From: Deinandra increscens subsp. villosa
Lineage: Eukaryota > Streptophyta > Magnoliopsida > Asterales > Asteraceae
DNA length: 64,000 nt
Assembly (NCBI GenBank): GCA_039602395.1
Contig: JBCNJP010000003.1
Location: 15,781,167-15,845,166, forward strand
Reading direction: 5' to 3'
Shown here piece after piece: positions 30,972 to 41,208 of the stretch (its first letter is position 1; the number at the start of each line of letters is the position of its first letter). Both the position numbers and the translations under genes were made by a program. The notes below the pieces were generated by a model. It saw only the letters and a program-made list of their open reading frames with translations. It had not been told where the DNA came from and did not search any database.

Positions 30972-33481
30972 ATGGATAAGTCTTGGATGGTAACCAGTAG
31001 AACCACGAAATCATATTCCGATGGAGTTAAATCATTCTTAAAGTTTGCAGTTACAATTTTGAAAAAGACGGAAATTCCATGTCCATGTGTTAAATGTCTA
31101 AACCATTACTCTTATCCTGTTGATGATGTAGATTATCATTTGTTTTCAAAGGGATTCGATCTGACTTATACAAGGTGGACTAAACACGGAGAGAAACACG
31201 AGCCCGCAGGAGAGGAGCTTCACACGGAATCATTTTTCGATTCCGGAATGCCATTCGATGCATCAGAAACAATAGAAATGGTCAGAGCTACTGAAAATTT
31301 CACTGAGGACCATGAGAAATTTCAAGAACGACTCATGGATGCTGAGAAGCCCCTGTATGAAGGATGTCGTACCTTCACAAAGTTATCTGCCTTGGTTCAA
31401 CTACTGAACTTGAAGACTAAGCATGGAGCATCAGATAAGTTTTTTAATGAACTTTTAGCTTTGCTGAAACAGATGCTACCTGAAGGTAATGAAATTGTGA
31501 AAAATACATATGAGGCCAAGAAGATTGTGAAGTCAATGGGTGCAGGGTATACCAAGATACATGTGTGTATCAATGATTGTATTCTTTACAGGAAGGAGAA
31601 CAAGGACCTAACTGTATGTCCAACTTGTGGTGAGTCCAGGTGGAAGGTGGATGAGAGGACTAAGAAACTATACGACAATACTCCTGCAAAGGTAATGTGG
31701 TATTTCCCCATCATTCCAAGATTGAAACGACTGTTTCAAGTGAAAACCACAGCGGAAGATCTAAGATGGCATGCCACCAGTTCCAAAATACCTGGTGTGT
31801 TACGCCACCCATCCGATTCACCGGCATGGAAAGCTATAGATGACAGATATCCCGAAATCGCTAACGATCCTAGAAGTCTTCGTCTTGGCATTTCAACTGA
31901 TGGGGTCGACATGAATAGAGGCAACAGAAATCACAGTGTGTGGCCGGTTCTATCTGTCATTTACAACCTTCCACCATGGTTGTGTATGAAAAGAAAGTTC
32001 ATCATGCTTTCGTTATTAATATCGGGAGCGCCTGGAAACGATATTGATGTGTTTTTGGAACCATTGATTGATGACTTAGAGCTGTTATTTGAGGCAGGTG
32101 TGGAAACATATGATGCGTATGCGCAAGAACAGTTTATTATGCGTGCAGTTGTTTTATGGACGATTAATGATTACCCTGCACTTGGTACACTTTGTGGTTG
32201 CCCGTACAGTGGATTCAATGGTTGTGTGGTATGTCGGGAACAAACTAAATGCATTAGGCTTCCTTTCTCAGCCAAGCAGTGTTATGCTGGTCACAGAAGA
32301 TATCTACCACATACGCATGCCTTCCGAAAGCAAACAGATGCCTTCGATGGTAAACAAGAGTTGAAAGATGTTGCAGTTCCTATGACCGGGGAACAGATAT
32401 ACAACGAAGTTCAAAATATCAGGAACAAATGGGGAAAGGGATTAAGGTGTACTGATTCAGAAATCCCAGAGACCTCAACCGGAAGAGGGGGGAAGATTGA
32501 TAAGAGAAAAAGAAAGAACAAAGAGAAGCCACCATATTGGAAGAAATTCAATATATGGTTTCGAAGACTTAGATATTGGAGGCATAATAGTGTCCAACAT
32601 TGCATTGATTTCATGCATATTGAAAAGAATGTGGCTGAGAGTCTTGTTGGAACTCTGCTCAACCTTCCCGGAAAAACAAAGGATGGACTGAATGCTAGAA
32701 AGGATCTGAACTTTTTGGGGTTAAGACCAGAGTTGCAGCCTAAACAGAATAAGAACAACATAGTACTTCCTGCAGCGTGTTACACGTTACAAAAAGATGA
32801 AAAGGAAAAGTTTTGTGACACGTTGTATAACTTGAAGGTTCCACAAGGCTATTGTTCTAACTTTTCTAGTTTGGTTAGTCTAAAGGACAAGAAACTTGTG
32901 GGGCTCAAGTCACATGACTATCATATGCTGATGCAACAGTTTCTGCCAATTGCAATTCGGTCAGTCATGCCTGAACCGACAAGATATGCTATTATCAGGC
33001 TCTGTGTTTTTTCAAATCAATATGCAGCAAAGAGATCAACGTCGAAGAACTAGATAAATTGCAAGCAGATCTTTGTGTCACACTATGCCTGCTTGAGAAA
33101 TATTTCCCGCCATCATTTTTTGATGTTATGCTTCATTTGACGGTGCACCTTACTAGGGAGGTAAAATTATGTGGCCCAATATGCTTTCGATGGATGTATC
33201 CATTTGAAAGGTGTATGAAGGTAATTAAGGGCCACGTGAGAAACAAAACTTATCCAGAAGGGTGCATTGCTGAGGAGAACATTGTAGAAGAAACGATTGA
33301 GTTTCTCAGCGAATACCAAAAAAACATCACAACTATTGGTGTTCCAACTAAAAAGCATAGCAGTGCGGATGGAAGTCCTGGGTCAGCTGGTAGATCAGTT
33401 GAAGTCTCTCCAGAGCTCCTATCGAAAACACATTTATTTGTGTTGCTAAATACGCCTGAAATTGAGCATTATATCGAGTAA
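30972..33481 (+). pseudogene. CACTA (En/Spm) TNP2-type transposase with DUF4218, one frameshift
   Basis: From ATG 30972 an open frame of 693 residues holds a transposase-associated domain (residues about 1-75, ending WTKHGE) and the tnp2 domain (about 130-640) with CPTCGESRW, the STDGVDMN Asp, PGNDIDVFL Asp and DFMHIEKNV blocks of this family. Near 33007-33012, in a run of six T, the frame shifts by one base. The other frame continues without a break as DUF4218 (FPPSFFDVMLHLTVHL, FERCMKVIKGHV) to a GTAAGT donor at 33478. The single homopolymer indel may be a real mutation or an assembly error. Otherwise the transposase looks recently active. Confidence 0.88.
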
Positions 33482-33680
33482 GTAATTTAGATTATTAACC
33501 TTTTTTGATCTGTTTAATTAATTATAAACTTTTATAGATAACTTCAATTCATGTAATTGCAGAGAACACATGAAATTTTTGGAAAAGGAACATACATGGT
33601 AGTAGACTAAATGAGCTGACTAAGAAGCAGAGCACAACATTTGGTAAATGGTGACGCAACAAGGTCAGCTAAATTTGCTT

Positions 33681-34160
33681 ATTGTTTTAATTCCGGATGA
33701 ACTGTAACTTTCCTGAACAACTAACCTGAGTTGTCCGGAACAACTCTATTTTCTATCCGGATGAACTATAACCTTCCTGGTGAACTGAAACTATTTTCTT
33801 ATTGTTTTAATTCTGGATGAACTGTAACTTTCCTGAACAACTCACCTGAATTGTCCGGAACAACTCTATTTTCTATCCGGATGAACTATAACCTTCCTGG
33901 TGAACTGAAACTATTTTCTTATAGTTTTAATTCCGGATGAACTGTAACTTTCCGGAACAACTGACCTGAGTTGTCCGGAACAACTCTATTTTCTATCCGG
34001 ATGAACTATAACCTTCCTAGTGAACTGAAACTATTTTCTTATTGTTTTAATTCCGGATGAACTGTAACTTTCCTGAAAAACTGACATGACTTGTCCGGAA
34101 CAACTTTATTTTATTTTCGGAAGAACTATAACCTTCCTATTCCTAATGAACTCTCCTGAT
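33681..34160 (+). repeat. Minisatellite, four units of 120 bp
   Basis: Units start at 33681, 33801, 33921 and 34041, exactly 120 bp apart. Each contains CCGGATGAACTG, TTGTCCGGAACAAC and ATCCGGATGAACTA words. The last unit is the most diverged. It lies between the DUF4218 and DUF4216 parts, in what should be an intron. Confidence 0.95.
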
Positions 34161-34210
34161 GAACCTACTATGAATTTCAGGTTGAAAAGGAGATGGCGGA
34201 GTCCCCATAA

Positions 34211-34753
34211 ACTATATCAGAGACCGTTAGGTGGATTTCACATGGTCCACACAGAAGCGTGAGGAAATATGAAGTATATGACATCAATGGCTATTCATTT
34301 CGTACAAAATCTCGAGACGGTAGGGTTTACCAGAACAGCGGGGTTGGTGTAGAGGTAAATGACATGCACATCTCTAACGAGGTATTAACCTATGGACAAA
34401 AACCTTACTATGGGGTTTTAAAAGAGATATGGCTACTAGAATACCATATTAAAAGCATCCCTCTATTTATGTGCGACTGGGTTGAGAATACACATGGGGT
34501 CAAAAAAGATAGTCTTGGTTACACTTTGGTCAACCTTAAAAGACTAGGTCACAAGGAGGACCCGTTCATTTTCGCGTCACACGCACGACAGTTGTTTTAC
34601 GTCAAAGACCAGCTGGATAAAAAACTGCATATTGTCTTTATGACACCTCCCAGAAATTACAGAGATTATTATGAAGACGATGCCAATGAAGAATTTAGTA
34701 CAGTAGTTTTTCCTCACAACGATAATGTATTTGCCACCCGTAGATACATGTGA
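34211..34753 (+). CDS. DUF4216 carboxy-terminal exon of the CACTA transposase
   Basis: The frame reads INGYSFRTKSRDGRVYQNSG, a QKPYYGVLKEIWLLEY block and LFMCDW, then DPFIFASHARQLFYV, the order seen in DUF4216, which follows DUF4218 in plant CACTA proteins. An in-frame TAA at 34208 marks where the exon must begin downstream. It ends in TGA after ATRRYM. Confidence 0.85.
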   Translation, partial: TISETVRWISHGPHRSVRKYEVYDINGYSFRTKSRDGRVYQNSGVGVEVNDMHISNEVLTYGQKPYYGVLKEIWLLEYHIKSIPLFMCDWVENTHGVKKDSLGYTLVNLKRLGHKEDPFIFASHARQLFYVKDQLDKKLHIVFMTPPRNYRDYYEDDANEEFSTVVFPHNDNVFATRRYM

Positions 34754-34882
34754 CAATGTTTACCATAGAGCAGACTGTACTGGAATGATATTACGTAAAA
34801 CCGATTAATTGATCATTGTAATGTTTTTGAATTTTAGCAAATTACAGACACAACAATATTTGGTTTTCTTTCTTTATGTATT

Positions 34883-36505
34883 TGATGTGTTGCAAACACA
34901 TCCCATTTTCCAGGGTCTTTTGTATATGTATTTGAGTCGGTTTTGAGTCGGTTTTTATTTGTTTTAGTATGTTTTTAGTTAAGTTTGAGTCTTTGGGTCC
35001 TTTTTATATGTTTTTATGTAAGTTTTGCAGGTTTTGATGAAGTGCCGAGGCCAAGAAAGAAAGTTGGAACGAAGAAGACAAGAGGACAAGTGCTGAACAA
35101 GATGTCCCAGGCGTATCGCCTGGGACTGGATGGTTTCTAGGCGATACGCGAGGAAAGGCTGGTCAAGAAAAGTCAAAGTCGGCTTAATTCGACTAATTTG
35201 TCGCCTAGTGGTCCATAGGCGTATCGCCTGCCACTTTCAGACCTCCAAGCGATACGCTTGGAGGGTGTTTTCCCGCAGATTTTGCTTAGTCGATATAAAT
35301 TCGACTTTTAGGGTTATGTTTCGGCATTCTACGACTTCCAGACGAATTCCAGAGCGACTTAGGGCGATTTTCAGAGGAGAAGAGAGCTGGGATCAAGGAG
35401 AAGCATTGAGAGACCAAGATTGCATTGCAATTCGCTATCCGGTTCTTTCGATTACTTCGTTTTTTGCTAATTGCTATCATGTATTTGAATCAAGTTTCAG
35501 ACTTTATTATGTTTATTGTTCAGATCATGATTGTAGGCTAAACTAATTATGCCATCTAGACCGTTTTGATGAGTAATTGATGTCTTGACTTTATTCTCGG
35601 TTTTGACTAGTTGATTGATGTTACGATTCTATTAAATTCCATTGATTGCCATGGTTGATGCATGTGTGTATTATGAGCAGGTTATTAATTGATTGTTGAT
35701 GCTTAATTTACCCGCGAATGTCTTTCGGTTTAGGTAGATTAGCTAAAGTAGTTGACTTTAGGGTTAATTGCTATAGTGTAGTTAGGGTCTCCTTGACTAT
35801 TGCATTGATAATTGGTTGGTAACTTACTTGTAATGTGCTGCCTTTTCTGAGACTCACAAGGTAAAGAATTGTCGGGTAGTTGGGGTGGTTAGAAGTCTAG
35901 GGTTGCATTGTCTTAAAAGGAAGTGTCCTAGGGTTTTGATTATCTTGGTATTCCGTGTCGGTCATAGTAGTTATTGGTAGCTCCTGTTAGGTCTAAGGTG
36001 CCCGAGATTAGGTTCAGAGGTGGTTAGGTCTAATTGAGGTAGGAAGTACTCAAAAGGTGAACTCCTGTTCGAGCGTTAGAATCGTTGTCTAGGAAGGACT
36101 TAAAAGGTGAACTAGCCACCATCAGATTAGTTAGAGCCGAGGTAAAGTTAAGTGTCGATTGCGAGTCTAGGTCTAGGTGGTATATTTCCCTCTCATTTGA
36201 ATTCCCCAAGGTTTCCTGCGTTTGTCTGTTTGTTCGTTGTTTAGTTAATTTTAGTTAAATCAAATCTCAATCAAAAACCCAAATTACTCAGTATTTCCAT
36301 TTTCTAGGTCTAGGTTAAGTCTTGTTTATAGAGTGTCTCTAGGTTCGATATTCCCGGTCTTGCCTTAGCTTTACTATAATCCGACAGGTTCACTTGCCTT
36401 AGGGTTCGGTTCGGTTTAGGTTATTTCGGTAAAATTAGGTGTGTCTTAGGTCTAGGTTTAGGTCTAGGTTTTATTAGTGTTTTTAGTGTCGTTCCGAGCA
36501 CATCA
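34883..36505 (+). mobile_element. 5' LTR of an Athila-type gypsy element
   Basis: Starts TGATGTGTTGC and ends CACATCA, giving 7 bp inverted ends. The primer site TTGGCGCCGTTGCCGGGGA (tRNA-Asp type, characteristic of Athila) follows at 36511. Length 1623 bp. It carries a cluster of GGCG-TAT-CGCC hairpins at 35106-35264. Open frames inside it are not genes. Confidence 0.93.
35106..35264. repeat. Mini-hairpin cluster in the Athila 5' LTR
   Basis: Four copies: CCCAGGCGTATCGCCTGGG (8 bp perfect stem) at 35106; an imperfect GGCGATACGCG; AGGCGTATCGCCT near 35217; and a 10 bp perfect stem CCTCCAAGCG with ATA loop at 35242-35264. Outer stem bases differ between copies but remain paired. The cluster is kept in the 3' LTR at 44123-44282. 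Confidence 0.9.
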
Positions 36506-36530
36506 AGTTTTTGGCGCCGTTGCCGGGGAC
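36506..36530 (+). promoter_or_regulatory. Athila primer-binding site
   Basis: TTGGCGCCGTTGCCGGGGA a few bases after the LTR end, the classical Athila minus-strand primer site. Confidence 0.9.
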
Positions 36531-36664
36531 ACTTGGCAATAGCAAAATTAACTTAGGTCGTCGTTAGGAAATTTTGAGTCTTTTCGGTTTTTCCGTGTCT
36601 AGAGTCTTAGGATTTCCGTCTTGAGTCTAGATTTTTAGGTTTAGATTTTTCTAATTTTTATTTG

Positions 36665-38439
36665 ATGTTTCCCCATTTTATGCCACACACCCGTTCACGA
36701 GGTCCTCCTGAGCTTTCACCATTTTCTGATCCCGACGCGGATATTCGTGAACGGTTTCGCCTTCTTCGCACGGAGCTAGAGGCTTTCATCATTTCCACCG
36801 CTCATTCCAAACCATCTTCTTCCACACAAACCACACGCGACACCAAACCCATTCCATTCCCCGATTTATCATCCATGGCGGCACGTCGCACCGTCCACGA
36901 GCAGGCCAGCGCCGGAGTCACCGAGGCCCGGTTTGCTATCGCTCAGCCTGACATTGCCAACACCGCGAATTGGCAAGTTCCGTCCCACGTCATCAACGCT
37001 TTGACGCATTCCATTCAGTTTCATGGACGTGAGGACGAAGATGCACCGACGCATATCTCACGCTTTACCCGAATCTGCAACACGTTCGGACTCACGGGAG
37101 TCGCGAACGAAATCATTTATCTGCGTCTGTTCCCATTCTCCCTTACGTCTCGAGCCGCCGAGTGGCTTGAGACGCTTCCGCCAAATTCGATCGCCACCTG
37201 GGACGATCTGACTGCTAAATTCCTGAAGAGATATCATCCTCCAGCCAAGGCTGCGCGTACTCGGGAGGAAATCCACAGCTTTCGCATGGATCCCGATGAG
37301 CCTTATTCTGTAGCTTACGAGCGATTCAACACTCTGTCTGAGCAAATGTCCGCAACACGGGTTGACGGACTGGGCGATCATAGAGAAGTTCTACAATGGA
37401 CTTCCTTACTCTGTTCAGAAAGAGTTCAACATTTCGGCTGGAGGACATATGATGGAGAAGCTCACTGTTGACGAATGCAAATCACTTTTCGAGAGCTTCG
37501 CACTTGCTGAACAGCAGGCACCCGGAGGTCGGAGAGCCACCTTGGCCCCGACTAGATCACTCGCACCATCTACATCTACCCGGGGTGTCAATCACATTGG
37601 CTCAGAAACCATGCCACCTAGGGAGTTAGAGAATATTTATAAGAGCTTTAGAAGAAATCAAACTCCATATCAAAGCCAAATGTGAGCTGTGTAGAGGCGC
37701 TCATGACACCCGAGACTGCCCGCTTGCTCCCGCTGAGCAAGTCGACTACATTGGAAACCGAAACCAGTTCGGTAATTCTTTCCAGTCTGGGTGGAGGAGT
37801 GGCCAAAATTCAGGATGGCGAGAGGGAGGTAACCCACCTGGTTTTCCACCGAGGAATAACTATGGTGGAGGAGATGACGGGGCTGGTTTTAAGGAGATCA
37901 GAGAGCTTATTGCTAACCAGACCCAGATCCTGCAGCAGATTGTGGCGAGAGATGAAGGAACGCAGAAGAAGCTAGCTGAGCATGACACGTTACTGAGAAA
38001 TCAACAAGCTTCGTTCCTGGATTTGCAGAGGTCGGTGGGAGATATCGCGAAGCAACTGAAGGAACTTAATTCCCGTGGAGGTCAATTTTCTGGTAGTACT
38101 TACAAGAATCCCAATGCTAATGTCAATGCCATCACTACTAGGAGCGGGAGAGTCGTTCAGAGTCCATCACCGGCGGTTGTTGATGAGGAGCCGGTTGATG
38201 AGGAGATTGTGTTAGAGACGCCTGACGGGAGGGTGCACGAGAGCGTTACGCCAGCAAGTACCGCACCAAACGTCGAGGCTGAGGGAGTGAAGAGACCACC
38301 GGTTGGAGAGAAGCCGCTGAAGTGGGAGGCGGTGAGAGAGAAGAAAAGAGTTCGTTTTGCGCCTCAGCCGATCACGGCCAATGATTTGAAGCAGGTGCCT
38401 TATCCTGAGACGATTAATTCAACAGAAGAATGCGCGTGA
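36665..38439 (+). pseudogene. Athila gag with single-base frameshifts
   Basis: ATG 36665 opens the gag. The capsid region is recognisable (NEIIYLRLFPFSLTSRAAEW, FLKRYHPPAKAARTREEI), followed by an FYNGLPYSVQKEF block and a CX2CX3HX4C knuckle near 37681-37720. The frame changes near 37343 and again near 37650, each explained by one extra base. A third extra base near 38412 separates gag from the protease frame. The middle carries Gly/Asn-rich and coiled segments (ELIANQTQILQQIVARDEG). Gag forms the particle, so this copy is unlikely to do so unless these are sequencing errors. Confidence 0.88.
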
Positions 38440-39604
38440 ATATGGGCAGTTTTTAGAGCTTCTTAAGCAACTTAGGGTTACATTACCTTTCACTGATGTT
38501 ATAAAACAAATGCCTAAGTATGCTAAATTTTTAAAAGACATGTTAACAAATAAAAAGAAGCTTGAAAGTTTTTCTGATGTTACACTTGATGCCCAATGTT
38601 CTGCTGTAGTCCAGAATAGGTTACCTGAAAAATTGACTGATCCTGGTACCTTTACAATTCCTTGCTCTTTTGGTGATTCTTCTGTTACTTGTGCTTTAGC
38701 TGATTTAGGTGCTTCTATTAATGTTATGCCATATTCTGTTTTCATGCACCTGGGATTAGGCGAGTTAGAACCGACTAGGATGACGATTTCTTTAGCTGAT
38801 AGGTCGGTGGTTAGACCCAAAGGAATAGTGGAAAATGTGCTTGTTCAAGTTGATAAATTTTTGTTCCCTATAGACTTTGTGGTAGTTGACAGTGCGTATG
38901 ATGCTAGTTGCCCTTTGATTTTAGGTAGGCCTTTCCTTAGGACCGCCCGGGCGTTAGTTGATGTTTTTGCGGGCACCATCACTCTGAGGGTTGAGGATGA
39001 GTCGGTTGAGTTTAAGGTTGGTAGGTCGAGTGATAAGAACAACGAGTCCGTGTACTTTCTAGGATCTTTTATGGCTATGGTGGATAGTTGTGTTAGTTAT
39101 GTCACTGGTGAGGATTTGGTAGTTGGGAATCGGTTGGAGAGTGAGCCTATAGTTGAGGATAAGTGTGGGGAAGATCCCGGGGGGTTAGATGAGCTAATTG
39201 AAGAAAATGAGCATTTTGACCCGTTAGTAAAACCCGGAGAGGAATTAGTGGTTGGAGAATGTTTGGTAGTTGAGAATGGTTGTAGGAGAGCCACACTTGG
39301 TGACATAGGTGAGTTTGATGCTAGGATTATGCTGAATCCAAGTGTGGGGAGGTTAGTTGTGGTTGTTGGTGAAGATGACCCGGAATTGAATTTTTTTGCG
39401 AAAATTAAGTTTCTACCGGGTCGTTATAAGCATTGGAAGGTTAAAAGTTCGTTGGAGTTAGTAAAGTTGTTTGCTTTAGTGGTTAGGAAGTTGGTAGGTA
39501 GTCGGGAGGAGGAAAACCGGGTGAAAACCGGTAATTTTGTGAGCAAAGATGTGAAATCAAAGCCTCCGGATGGTTTGGGAGGTTGTTTTGCTGTTTTGTG
39601 CTGA
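38424..39604 (+). CDS. Athila protease region (no reverse transcriptase follows)
   Basis: A long open frame with VTLPFTDVIKQMPKYAKFL, then the aspartic protease core ALADLGASINVMP (Athila elements commonly have DLGAS at the active site) and LILGRPFLRTARA flap-end block. The carboxy half is acidic and unrecognised; it ends at TGA 39602-39604. Where reverse transcriptase, RNase H and integrase should be there is only non-coding DNA, so the element cannot copy itself. The retained frame length suggests either recent loss or use as a non-autonomous family. Confidence 0.88.
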
Positions 39605-41208
39605 ATGATAAGTGTCCAGTTTGTATATTATGTAGTTGTGGTTTTAATTTCTACAATTTTTAGTTTTCGTGCATTTTGCGTCTTTTGGGTTTTGTGTTTT
39701 TGGTGTTTGCAGGTAATTCTGGAGATTCGAGAAGTGGAAATTGTGAATTGTGCAGGTTCTGCCTGCAGGTTGTTGGAAAAGTTTGACTATGAGACCTGGA
39801 GGGACAAGGGAAAAGAGATAGAAATTTTTCAAGGCCAAAATCCGGAAATTCTCTGGAAATCACGTTCCAAGCGTATCGCCTGGAGGTTGGTAGGCAATAG
39901 GCGATACGCGTGGAGGTCTCATGCGGGTTGGATGTTTGCAGTTCCAGGCGTATCGCTTGGGACAGGCATGGATGTAGGTGATACGCCTTGAGGAGGTAAG
40001 TCAGAAAAAATCTCAATTTTCAATTTTTATTATTTCTGTTTACCGGATTTGCGGTGGTTCATTTGCGGCTCGATTTGCTGAGTCTCTGGAGATTCAGGTG
40101 AACACGTTTCAACTTATCTTGTTTTATTTTTAGTTTTATTTATTCTTCTTTTCGTGCTTTTATTTTCTGCTTTATTTTTGTTCCATTCCACATTGGGGAC
40201 AATGTGTGATTCAAGTGTGGGGATGGGATAATTTCGTATTGAGTCTTTAAAAATTTTGAAAATCTGAAAAAAATTGAAAAATTGTTAAAAAATGTCCGAG
40301 ATTCTGGCTGCAATTAAATGGAAAATGATAGGAAACTGGGAATTGATTTTCTAATTTGTGCTTGAATGTTAAAATAATGAATAAAAGTCAATACTTTGGG
40401 AAATGTGGTTAAGTATGGTTGAATGTAAAGCATTACTAGTCTATGATGTGTCGGTAGGCCCAGCTGACCTAAGAGTAGCTTAAATAGCTTGTGTGTTTAT
40501 TGTTGTATAAATATGTTAATCAGTCTGTTAGTGGGTTCCTATTTTAGGAGTGATAGGAATGCTGAAACTGATGATTAGGAGGAAAAAGACCGTTTTAGGC
40601 TAGATACTCCTATGTCCTTAGAATAGTCCAATGAGCATGTTAGGTAATAATCTGGTTAATGAATTAGAGTGAAGGGACAGAACACTCATGTACGAACTAA
40701 GGATGGTATCCCGTGGTAAGTGCCTCTGATGATGTTCTGGATCTCACGGGCAAAATACTCACGTATGATTTTAGGGATAACATCTCGAAAAGAATGCCTC
40801 TGATGATGTCCGTTGGTAATTTTAGGTAAAAGTGACCAATTAAGATCAATCAAAAAAAATGAGAAAAAAAAAAAAAGATGATAAAGTTAGTGAATAAATG
40901 CTCAAGAAGTTGCATTTCATTTATTAGTTATTCTTTGGACATCTTAGTATCTGGTTTAAGGGGGGTTGGAGAATATATAAATTTAAATCATTATTACCCT
41001 TTGCTTTTACTGAATATGATTCGGTAGTAGGTTGAACTTGACCCTTCTTTAGTGGGATCCATAGGCGACTGGACTTATATCTGGTAATTTCATAAACACA
41101 TGGGGGCGAAAGAAAAGGTTGGTGGTTGGGTTTAGTCGGATAGAAATATCGGCAATCGTAGTTAGTGTGTTAGTACGTTAAGGAATGTGGAATTGTCTGG
41201 TGGCTGTG
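39605..41208. other. Non-coding internal region of the Athila-type element
   Basis: Contains four GGCG-TAT-CGCC-type hairpins (39868-39990), the phrase CATTGGGGACAATGT near 40190 and CAAGTGTGGGGATGG near 40213, both typical of the post-coding part of Athila elements. The rest is unassigned. No reverse transcriptase motifs in any frame. Confidence 0.6.

Noticed and set aside
33681..34160. CRISPR-like array
   Set aside because: Contiguous 120 bp tandem units with no unique spacers, in a plant transposon.
35130..35546. Open frame in the Athila LTR, repeated at 44147-44557
   Set aside because: Lies wholly within the LTR, runs through the hairpin cluster and has no known domain.
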